Shown here piece by piece: positions 1-5,306 of a stretch of DNA of 5,306 nucleotides. This DNA comes from Bacteroidota bacterium (GTDB lineage Bacteria > Bacteroidota > Bacteroidia > AKYH767-A > CANKSK01). Each line of letters opens with the position of its first letter. Position 1 is the first letter of the stretch. A program made the position numbers and the translations under genes. The notes beneath the pieces are model-generated. The model made no database searches. It was not told the DNA's origin and worked only from the letters and a program-made list of their open reading frames with translations. Where the stretch lies: the NCBI GenBank assembly GCA_947485425.1, contig CANKSK010000103.1, positions 1 through 5,306 of the forward strand, in the 5' to 3' direction.

Positions 1-924
1 ACGCCTTTGTCATTAAAAGGTGATAACAAAGACCGTTTTTATGTGATGAAATTTCCTGTCGAAGTGAAAAAGGATACCTTCCTCAAATCAATTGAATTTC
101 ATCCGGGGAATGTAAAAATTGTGCATCATATGAATGCCCATTTGTTGCGATATGAAACCGGAAAAAAGAGCAATATTTTTGAAGGTGAAAGCCTTATTCA
201 GCATGATGAGTCTTCGGATATGTCTATGATTCATCAGAAACTGGCTTTGCTAAATGATGATGGCAGCTATCCAACCTTAACACCCTCCGTTTGTAATTAC
301 CTGCCGGGCATGAATACCGTTCAATATCCGAAAGGTATCGGTGGGTATTCCTTAAATAAAAAATCAACCATTTATTTGAATGATATACACTATGGACCAA
401 CACCAATAGATGAAATCGATTCTTCCTACTTTAATTTATATTATGGTTCTAAACCAGAAAGACCCACAGCGGAATTGATTTTAGGCACCCTAGGCCGTTC
501 TGCAATTGTTCCTGAATTTATTATTCCTGCCGATTCAGTAAAAAAGTTCAAAACGGAATTGCCAATTCAATCTGATATTTCTATTTTATCCATCAATCCG
601 CATATGCATCTTATCGGGAAAGTATTTTATGCTTACGCTATCAGCCCGCAAGGGGATACCATTCCGCTCATTCGTATTCCGCAATGGAATTTTAGATGGC
701 AGTATGTATATACGTTTCCTAGCATGCTTAAAATGGTAAAGGGATCAAGAATTATTGCTGAAGGCATTTTTGATAATACAAATGGAAATATTGAAAATCC
801 ATACCAACCACCAAGGAAGATTACCGGGAGAAATGGAAGTATGAAAACCACCGAAGAAATGTTTCAGTTTATCATTACCTACTTGCCTTATCACGCAGGT
901 GATGAAAAAATATCTTTGGAATAA
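1..924 (+). CDS. Copper type II ascorbate-dependent monooxygenase-like protein (PHM/DBH superfamily), 5' end missing
   Basis: The reading frame is open from base 1 and ends at TAA 922-924, giving 307 visible residues. The N-terminus lies outside the window; the TTG at position 7 is not a credible start because family-like sequence begins right at the edge. Seen in the sequence, numbered from base 1: a VHHMNAH motif (His42, His43), a DIHYGPT motif (His130), NPHMHLIGK (His201, His203) and EEMF (Met287). These match in order and approximate spacing the ligands of peptidylglycine alpha-hydroxylating monooxygenase: HH plus a third His for CuH, HxH plus Met for CuM. The segment NYLPGMN before His130 and the FDNT...NPYQPP stretch before Met287 are also family-like. 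Such enzymes hydroxylate C-H bonds with O2 and a reductant, and are usually exported. The substrate is unknown. Bacterial relatives can carry extra N-terminal domains, which cannot be judged here. The gene converges with the DoxX-like gene. I am fairly sure of the superfamily, not of activity. Confidence 0.75.
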   Translation, partial: TPLSLKGDNKDRFYVMKFPVEVKKDTFLKSIEFHPGNVKIVHHMNAHLLRYETGKKSNIFEGESLIQHDESSDMSMIHQKLALLNDDGSYPTLTPSVCNYLPGMNTVQYPKGIGGYSLNKKSTIYLNDIHYGPTPIDEIDSSYFNLYYGSKPERPTAELILGTLGRSAIVPEFIIPADSVKKFKTELPIQSDISILSINPHMHLIGKVFYAYAISPQGDTIPLIRIPQWNFRWQYVYTFPSMLKMVKGSRIIAEGIFDNTNGNIENPYQPPRKITGRNGSMKTTEEMFQFIITYLPYHAGDEKISLE

Positions 925-927
925 GTA

Positions 928-1368
928 CTAAACCAAAACTGTGGTTTTCTTTTTTTCAACATACAAAACCACCAAAGCGCAAATGATGATGATGTTTTTT
1001 ATGATATACTGACCTACCATGGTCAGTATAAAAAAATCATTGTTAAATGACAGGGATGGGAAAAAAATAAAGGGGGTAAAGGTGCATAGCATATGTAGCA
1101 TGGCAAATGATAAAATGACGCGATTCATTCTTCCCAGAATCAGTAAAACGCCAATGAGTGTTTCCCAAATGGCAAGTAGAATGATGGAAATAGATGCAGG
1201 TATAAGCCCACAAGTGAGGAGATTGATGGTTTCTCTTGCTAAGTTTTCCGCAGGACTAATGCCTGGAAAAAACTTCAAAAACCCGAACCACAAGTAGGCG
1301 ATACCTATGCTCGCGGATAAAAATAAATATCGGTGATTATAAATATATTTCTCTAAAAATTGACTCAT
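928..1368 (-). CDS. DoxX-like four-helix membrane protein
   Basis: This encodes a 146-residue, strongly hydrophobic protein. Four membrane segments can be seen at about residues 14-34, 59-78, 83-103 and 114-136, with short basic ends (a KYIYNHR start and a KKK near the C-terminus). The first helix carries LWFGFLKFFPG and the third region holds HMLCTFTPFIFFP; the last helix begins GQYIIKN. This size, four-helix layout and the helix-1 W-x-G-x-x-K-F motif resemble the DoxX/DoxD and YkgB (DUF417) group of small membrane proteins, whose roles are mostly unknown; some are tied to thiol or quinone redox chemistry. The start at 1366-1368 is the natural one because the hydrophobic helix follows closely; no Shine-Dalgarno sequence precedes it. 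The gene lies 173 bp downstream of batE on the same strand, so it may have its own promoter. It could equally be named only as a conserved membrane protein. Confidence 0.6.
   Translation of the reverse strand: MSQFLEKYIYNHRYLFLSASIGIAYLWFGFLKFFPGISPAENLARETINLLTCGLIPASISIILLAIWETLIGVLLILGRMNRVILSFAMLHMLCTFTPFIFFPSLSFNNDFFILTMVGQYIIKNIIIICALVVLYVEKKKTTVLV
930..956 (+). terminator. Rho-independent-like terminator of the copper monooxygenase-like gene
   Basis: A perfect 6-bp stem, AAACCA (930-935) with TGGTTT (942-947), encloses a 6-nt loop and is followed by TCTTTTTTT (948-956). It starts 6 bp after the stop codon of the upstream + strand gene. The stem has only two G-C pairs, so it is weak. 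The T-tract lies on the + side only; on the minus strand the hairpin is not followed by T residues, so it should act in one direction. It overlaps the last codons and the stop of the convergent gene. Confidence 0.55.
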
Positions 1369-1541
1369 AAAGAATTTTTTAGGTTTTTTATATCCAATAA
1401 CAGCTTCATAAACTATAAAAATAAATGAATGAAATCATCAAGTTTTTTAAGATATACATCCGTTTTTTTTATGCGAATTTTATAGAATAAGAACCCTTAT
1501 ACGAAAATTTTTAGATTTTGTTTAGAAATAGGGGTAAAGCC
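1369..1541. other. AT-rich intergenic gap between batE and the DoxX-like gene
   Basis: This is the only sizeable non-coding stretch. It contains an imperfect inverted repeat at 1477-1508: an inner ATAAG/CTTAT stem of 5 bp with a 4-nt loop, and an outer AAAAT/ATTTT stem separated by an internal loop. It lies 34 bp after the batE stop (minus strand) but has no T-tract, so a role in ending the bat transcript is only possible. Closer to the DoxX-like start, the minus strand has TTG (1439-1441) and TAGTTTAT (1408-1415), a poor match to the Bacteroidota TTTG / TAnnTTTG promoter with 23 bp between. I see no gene, repeat array or RNA in it. Confidence 0.35.
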
Positions 1542-2300
1542 TCAAATAACCTTCATTTCGGATACTTTAGCCCAACCTAAATTCCCGTTTTCAATCCTTA
1601 TTTTCTTCCATTCCCCGATGGAATCGAGTATTTTTACTTTTGTGCCTTCGTGCAGCATAAATAAATCAGTACTTTTTTCATCTGGAGAGCTTTTGATATA
1701 AACACTGGGAGAAAAGAGAATGGCTTCCTGATTTCCATAGTGATTATTCCTGGAATGTTGTCCCAAGAAATAACTGCAAATCCCTGCAAAGATGAACATA
1801 ATGCCACCGAAGAAAAATATTTTTTTAACAACGGTAGATGCCGATGTTGTATACAGTATAAAAAGTAACAAGCTGATGAATAGAATAGAAATAGATATTT
1901 TGGCCCATGCATCGGTAGAAAAAATTTCACTGAAAGAAGTCCACCATCTTTTATAAAAGACTTGTGGTAAGGGGTCAATTTTATCGGTGATGTGCATGTT
2001 TGCCAGTTTTAAATTGAAGTCGATATCTTCATCGGAAGGGTTTAATCGTTTGGCTCTTTCATAGTTTAGGATGGCAGAAGCTATGTTTTCTGATTTGTAA
2101 TAGGCATTTCCCAAGTTAAAATAAAGTTCAGCAGATTCATCGCCTTGTTTTAAAATGCTTTCGTAAATTTGAGATGCTTTTTGGTAATCGCCTTTTTGAA
2201 AGAGACGATTTCCGTTGGCAAATTCCTGTGTTACCGAACTACCTGCTAGGCAGGAAAAGCTCAGCAAGCAAAGAAATAAGTATATGATATTTTTTTTCAT
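1542..2300 (-). CDS. batE: BatE: TPR and SH3-domain membrane protein
   Basis: This is a 252-residue protein. Residues 1-19 form an N-terminal signal (MKKN, then a hydrophobic core); cleavage by signal peptidase I after CLA is possible, and Cys17 only loosely fits a lipobox. Two TPR units occupy about 24-57 and 58-91, the second with the typical LGNAYYKS...A...Y..A..LNP pattern. Two membrane helices follow at about 131-151 and 159-180, and residues 192-252 look like a bacterial SH3 domain (VYIKSSPDEKST, then GTKVKIL, then WKKIRI and LGWAKVSEM). This order is that of BatE in Bacteroidota. The inferred topology places both the TPR and SH3 parts in the periplasm, joined by a membrane hairpin. The SH3 part may contact cell wall or protein partners; that is inference. 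The start ATG overlaps the batD stop as ATGA, with no Shine-Dalgarno sequence, so translation is probably coupled to batD. Confidence 0.88.
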   Translation of the reverse strand: MKKNIIYLFLCLLSFSCLAGSSVTQEFANGNRLFQKGDYQKASQIYESILKQGDESAELYFNLGNAYYKSENIASAILNYERAKRLNPSDEDIDFNLKLANMHITDKIDPLPQVFYKRWWTSFSEIFSTDAWAKISISILFISLLLFILYTTSASTVVKKIFFFGGIMFIFAGICSYFLGQHSRNNHYGNQEAILFSPSVYIKSSPDEKSTDLFMLHEGTKVKILDSIGEWKKIRIENGNLGWAKVSEMKVI

Positions 2301-4219
2301 TTGATGTGGTTTTCAAACTTGGTAATCAGCTGTATGGCATTGTTATAGGTTTTCTCCATTTCTATTGAATCATTCGCTGGCGCATATCTGGCAAATTCAC
2401 AATATCCTATGGTTTCATTGAAGTTTTCTATCAAGTCTTCACTGACACTTCTTTTTCTCAAGGCATCATTGGCACTATCCTTGGATAATTCAGCCATTGG
2501 AATGCCTAATTTGTCATTGATATAACCCCAAAGCGCCTTGCTTACTTCATCATAAAATTTCTCTTTGTTTTTTTCTTTGAGATGTTTGTCTGCTAGTGAT
2601 AGTCTTTTTCTTGCCATACCGGTGGCTCTCTTTTGTTTCATAAGCGCTGCATTTCCGGTCATTTCGAGGTATTTTTTGCGATAGATAAAAAACAGGATGA
2701 AAAGGAAAAGTGGAATGCATAAAAGGATATAGAATAATATGGATCCAAAAAAGAGGTCCCCTTTTTTATTAAATCCTCCGTTGCTGGTTTTGATAAAGCG
2801 AATATCTTTTCCCAGCAGCTTGATATCTTCTTTATTGACTCCTTGAATGGATGTGCCTGAAGCAGCTTCATGGTCACTGCCTTTGGCTACTTTGAGCAGA
2901 AATTCAGGTGAATTGAGTTGAATATAGCTTTTCTTTTCCGGGTCAAAATACGAAAAGTGAATGGGGGCAATTTTATACTCACCGGCATGTCGGGGAATCA
3001 ATAGAAACTCAAAGGTTCGGTTTCCGGAAACCCCTGCTGCGGTGATGCTTATATTGTCAATCGTTTTTGGGTCATAGCTTTCTATATCTGGAGGAAATTG
3101 AATTTTCGGGGCATCAATCAGTTGCAAATTTCCACTGCCACTGATTTCGATTTTTAGGTTTACCGCTTCATTGGTTTTTGTTTGTGGTTTATCAATAAAA
3201 GCCTCCATGTTTAATTTGCCTACGGCAGCGGAATATCCTACAGGTGCGCCAGCAGGTAGCGCTTTTACATTGATTTTTACCGAAGAACTTTTGATTTTAT
3301 ATTTCACATTTTGAATGCCCCCTCCAAAAAATGGATCATTGAAAAAGGCATCAAAAGGGTCATTGGAGCGTGACCTTCTTTTGCTTTGGATTTGTGCAAT
3401 AACCTCTCCTTCGATGGGTTCAATTTCAAGCGTGCCGCTTCTTTGCGGAAAAACAACCATTTTCTTGATTTCGGCAGACTTATAAGAAACGCCATCAAGT
3501 ACTTCATTGCGAAATTGAAGTTGTTGCGGCATTTCAATGTCTTTACTCCAAAACCCATTCAGTGCGGGTAGCTTGTTTACATTATAGCTTGTTAGGTTTA
3601 GTCTAGTAAACAGTTTATAGGTTATGGTAATGGCTTCGCCTTGAAACACACTTGATTTGCTGGCTGTTGATCTGAAAAAAACATTGTTTCCTGCTTCAGT
3701 GGCATCGGCATTCCCATTTTGTTGACGGCCTTGTTGCGACTGTGCTGTGCTTCCTTTTACGACCTTGATATTTAGGGCATTGCTCTGAACCGTTCGCCCA
3801 CTCACCTCAATGGTAGCCGCATTTATCCGAAAGGTTCCTTCTGTTTTGGGTTGCAGAACATAGGTAAATGAAATGGATTGGGTTACAGATCCATTGATAA
3901 ACTGCATGCTTGTCGATTGGCTTGGGCCCATCAGAATATTGAATCCATCGAAAGAAGGGGCCCTGAATCTACTTCCGTTTGCATTTATGGAATAGGTTAC
4001 TTCAAATTGGTCGCTGGTGGAAAGGGTTGTTCTGTCTGCTGAGGCCGTGAAACTTATATCATCCGCAAGGAGCATATAGGGGATAAATAGAAAGGCTATC
4101 AATGCTGATTTGGCATTTAAAAGATAATGTGTGTATTTAACACATAGATGGTGTATATGTAACACATTTGAAATGAAAACGGCCATTCCTCTTTTTTGTT
4201 TTTTGAGCTGACTTTGCAT
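2297..4219 (-). CDS. batD: BatD: large periplasmic protein with one C-terminal membrane anchor
   Basis: This is a 640-residue protein of typical BatD length. From about residue 55 to 155 comes the conserved first beta-rich repeat, with FNILMGPSQSTS, INGSVTQS and TFRINAATIEVSG, followed by a Q/N-rich linker (157-178) and further beta domains (about 179-325 and 333-446). The stretch DPFDAFFNDPFFGGG (287-301) is a loop of the sort found in other Bacteroidota BatD proteins. One transmembrane helix lies at about 489-513, flanked by basic residues, then a cytoplasmic tail with FYDEVSKALWGYINDKLGI and the CEFARYAP motif, both family hallmarks. BatD probably acts in the periplasm as a partner of the VWA proteins BatA/BatB; its biochemical role is not established. 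ATG 4217-4219 lies 2 bp after the batC stop, which favours this start, but the hydrophobic signal core begins only at about residue 38, giving an unusually long N-region. Met12 (4184-4186) is an alternative start. Confidence 0.9.
   Translation of the reverse strand: MQSQLKKQKRGMAVFISNVLHIHHLCVKYTHYLLNAKSALIAFLFIPYMLLADDISFTASADRTTLSTSDQFEVTYSINANGSRFRAPSFDGFNILMGPSQSTSMQFINGSVTQSISFTYVLQPKTEGTFRINAATIEVSGRTVQSNALNIKVVKGSTAQSQQGRQQNGNADATEAGNNVFFRSTASKSSVFQGEAITITYKLFTRLNLTSYNVNKLPALNGFWSKDIEMPQQLQFRNEVLDGVSYKSAEIKKMVVFPQRSGTLEIEPIEGEVIAQIQSKRRSRSNDPFDAFFNDPFFGGGIQNVKYKIKSSSVKINVKALPAGAPVGYSAAVGKLNMEAFIDKPQTKTNEAVNLKIEISGSGNLQLIDAPKIQFPPDIESYDPKTIDNISITAAGVSGNRTFEFLLIPRHAGEYKIAPIHFSYFDPEKKSYIQLNSPEFLLKVAKGSDHEAASGTSIQGVNKEDIKLLGKDIRFIKTSNGGFNKKGDLFFGSILFYILLCIPLFLFILFFIYRKKYLEMTGNAALMKQKRATGMARKRLSLADKHLKEKNKEKFYDEVSKALWGYINDKLGIPMAELSKDSANDALRKRSVSEDLIENFNETIGYCEFARYAPANDSIEMEKTYNNAIQLITKFENHIK
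4138..4167. repeat. Pair of TAACACAT direct repeats within the batD 5' region
   Basis: TAACACAT occurs at 4138-4145 and again at 4160-4167, exactly 22 bp apart start to start. Each copy can also pair with a nearby GTGT-type arm: ATGTGT (4127-4132) with ACACAT (4140-4145), and GTGT (4151-4154) with ACAC (4162-4165), both with 7-nt loops. The repeats lie in the codons of the odd N-terminal extension of BatD. They may be chance; a regulatory role is only inference. Confidence 0.4.
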
Positions 4220-4221
4220 AT

Positions 4222-4992
4222 TTACCAGTCTTTTTCGATTTTACCGCTGCCGGTGGCATCTTCTTTTTTTGATACTTTTTTCTGTATATCCTTCTCCTGA
4301 TTATTTAAAGCGTCCAAAATTCTTTGGGCATCTTCTTTGGAGATTTTGGGAGGTTGGTTTCCTGATTTTTGCTCTTTATTCTGATCCTTTTCGTTGGGTT
4401 TTCCGTCCTGGTTTTTATTTCCGTCTGTATTGTTCTTGTCGTTTTTGTCTTTTTGATCCTGTTTTTTCTGGTCCTCTTTGGAATCCTTTTTCTGGTCTTT
4501 ATTGTTTTTCTGGTCCTTATTATCTTTATTATCCTTATTCTGTTGTTGTTGTTGCTTCAATTGTGCTTGTGCATAGGCCAGATTGTAGCGGGTTTCCTCA
4601 TCCTTGGGATTGAGTTTTAGAGCCTCTTTATATGCTGCAATACTTTCTTCTGGCTTTTTGGTTTTCAATAAACTATTTCCCAAATTGTGGTACGCTTTTG
4701 AAAGCAGGTTTTTGTCGTTTTTTTCTGAGGCAATAATTTGTCTGAATTGTTGCGCAGCTTCTTCAAATTTGCCTTGCTTGTAAAAGGCATCGCCTAAATT
4801 GAAGTTTCCTTCATTGAGGTTTTTTTTCTTTTCCAATGATTTTCTGTAGCTGATTTCAGATTCATTGTATTTGCCATTTTCGTATTGCTTATTGCCTTTG
4901 CGAATCAATTCATTTGACGACTGAGCAAATGCACCCCATATATTCGCGCATAGGAAGATGAGCAGAAGAACGTATTTGATTTGTATTTTCAT
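4222..4992 (-). CDS. batC: BatC: secreted TPR protein with charged low-complexity tail
   Basis: This is a 256-residue protein from ATG 4990-4992. Residues 1-23 form a good signal peptide (MKIQIKY, hydrophobic core, cleavage after AFA). TPR-like helices span about 26-143, the clearest being 97-130 (YHNLGNSLLK...ESIAAYKEALKLNP). Residues 145-215 are almost only K, D, Q, N and E. The C-terminus (about 217-256) has the BatC ending: SKEDAQRILDALNNQEKDIQ and a final IEKDW. The longer reading from ATG 5029-5031 (13 more residues) is rejected because it buries the signal peptide, while at 4992 a GGGGAGG Shine-Dalgarno sequence sits 7 nt upstream and the ATG overlaps the batB stop as ATGA. BatC is expected in the periplasm, where TPRs would hold Bat partners together; the partner is not shown by the sequence. 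The batD start follows after 2 bp. Confidence 0.9.
   Translation of the reverse strand: MKIQIKYVLLLIFLCANIWGAFAQSSNELIRKGNKQYENGKYNESEISYRKSLEKKKNLNEGNFNLGDAFYKQGKFEEAAQQFRQIIASEKNDKNLLSKAYHNLGNSLLKTKKPEESIAAYKEALKLNPKDEETRYNLAYAQAQLKQQQQQNKDNKDNKDQKNNKDQKKDSKEDQKKQDQKDKNDKNNTDGNKNQDGKPNEKDQNKEQKSGNQPPKISKEDAQRILDALNNQEKDIQKKVSKKEDATGSGKIEKDW
4348..4560 (-). repeat. Low-complexity K/D/N/Q-rich tract in batC
   Basis: These bases encode about 71 residues of irregular units such as KDNKDNKDQK and KKQDQKDKNDKN, starting with a run of five Gln codons (KQQQQQ). It is a probably disordered, highly charged linker between the TPR part and the conserved C-terminal segment. The repeated AAA/GAC/AAT-type codons create long hydrophobic open frames on the other strand, which are artefacts. 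Confidence 0.8.
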
Positions 4993-5306
4993 TTTTTTAC
5001 CTCCCCGAAAAGATTCATTTTTATCCACCATTTGCTTTTTCTTTCAGTGATAAAGAATTCTGCGACCAGCAAAAGCAGGGCCGCAAATAGAAAATATTGA
5101 AAGCGGTCAACATAGTCTGCAAATTCTTTTGTACCGATATTTTTTTTCTCCATTTTGGCAATTTGATCTATAATGAGTTTTAAGCCATCATCACTATTGG
5201 TAGCTCTAATATATTCTCCTTTTCCTGCCGCTGCGATTTGTATAAGCGTTTGTTCATCAAGTTTGGTAAGAATGGTATTTCCACTTTCATCCTTTCTAAA
5301 ACCTGC
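4989..5306 (-). CDS. batB: BatB, C-terminal part: von Willebrand A-domain membrane protein
   Basis: The frame is open from the right edge to TGA 4989-4991 and gives 105 residues; the start and most of the gene lie beyond the window. Residues 1-52 match the end of the VWA domain of BatB-type proteins: GFRKDESGNTILTKLDEQTL, IAAAGKGEYIRA, then LIIDQIAKMEKK. Residues 60-69 (KEFADYVDRF) lead into a single membrane helix at about 70-87 (QYFLFAALLLLVAEFF), followed by a short basic tail (TERKSKWWIK). This is the usual BatA/BatB end: VWA domain in the periplasm, then a helix close to the C-terminus. BatB rather than BatA is chosen because batC follows directly. The metal-binding MIDAS residues would be in the missing part. 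The stop overlaps the batC start by 4 bp, so the genes are probably coupled. Confidence 0.85.
   Translation of the reverse strand, partial: AGFRKDESGNTILTKLDEQTLIQIAAAGKGEYIRATNSDDGLKLIIDQIAKMEKKNIGTKEFADYVDRFQYFLFAALLLLVAEFFITERKSKWWIKMNLFGEVKK
4999..5006 (-). promoter_or_regulatory. Strong Shine-Dalgarno sequence for batC
   Basis: On the minus strand GGGGAGGT ends 6 bases before ATG 4990-4992, giving the GGAGG core an ideal 7-nt spacing. It lies within the last codons of batB (GEVKK). It decides the batC start. The other genes here whose starts are visible have no comparable site. Confidence 0.75.

Noticed and set aside
7..9. TTG as the start of the first gene
   Set aside because: The frame is open to base 1 and conserved sequence begins right at the edge, so the gene is cut by the window.
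224..851. Minus-strand open frames at 224-406 and 633-851
   Set aside because: They are shadows of the copper monooxygenase-like gene, which carries recognisable ligand motifs through both stretches.
1019..1297. A + strand open frame of 92 codons
   Set aside because: It lies antisense within the DoxX-like gene, whose four-helix pattern is clearly the coding one; the antisense protein has no recognisable features.
1634..1978. Minus-strand 114-codon frame inside batE
   Set aside because: It is in another frame of batE, whose membrane helices and SH3 domain account for the same bases.
2659..3571. Frames within batD at 2659-2877, 3304-3558 (-) and 3386-3571 (+)
   Set aside because: They overlap conserved BatD domains in other frames and show no start signals or known domains.
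4269..4620. Two overlapping + strand open frames coding for very hydrophobic proteins
   Set aside because: They are antisense to the K/D/N/Q-rich part of batC; the Leu/Val/Phe/Ile runs are complements of Lys, Asn and Gln codons. They have no RBS and no family-like sequence.
4993..5031. Longer batC start beginning MVDKNESF
   Set aside because: It would overlap batB by 43 bp, put 13 polar residues before the signal peptide and ignore the Shine-Dalgarno site and ATGA overlap at 4992.

Overview
The window is AT-rich and fully coding-dense. It most likely comes from a member of the Bacteroidota: it holds the 3' part of a Bat (Bacteroides aerotolerance) operon in the order batB-batC-batD-batE, and most genes lack a Shine-Dalgarno sequence, as is usual in that phylum. 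Nothing points to a mobile element, prophage, CRISPR array, tRNA or rRNA. The species cannot be named from this sequence.

Layout. Positions 1-924 (+) hold the 3' part of a gene for a copper type II ascorbate-dependent monooxygenase-like protein; all six expected copper ligands are visible. A short hairpin with a T-tract follows at once and looks like its terminator. This hairpin lies inside the 3' end of a convergent gene (928-1368, -) for a four-helix DoxX-like membrane protein; only 3 bp separate the two stop codons. An AT-rich gap of 173 bp (1369-1541) follows. From 1542 to the right edge everything is on the minus strand: batE (1542-2300), batD (2297-4219), batC (4222-4992) and the C-terminal end of batB (4989-5306, cut by the window edge).

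How the genes work together. The Bat genes are almost seamlessly joined: batB/batC and batD/batE share ATGA stop-start overlaps and batC/batD are 2 bp apart, so they are probably co-transcribed and translationally coupled. The proteins form an envelope module: a membrane-anchored von Willebrand A protein (BatB), a secreted TPR protein with a charged tail (BatC), a large periplasmic beta-rich protein with one membrane anchor (BatD), and a TPR plus SH3 membrane protein (BatE). MoxR ATPase, the DUF58 protein and BatA would be expected beyond the right edge, but are not seen. The exact function of the module is unsettled; it was first linked to aerotolerance in Bacteroides.

The main annotation corrections are these: the partial batB has no start in the window and is easily missed; the batC start is best placed at 4992, not 5031; and the batD N-terminus is unusual. 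I found no convincing undescribed system; the findings are local features of known families.
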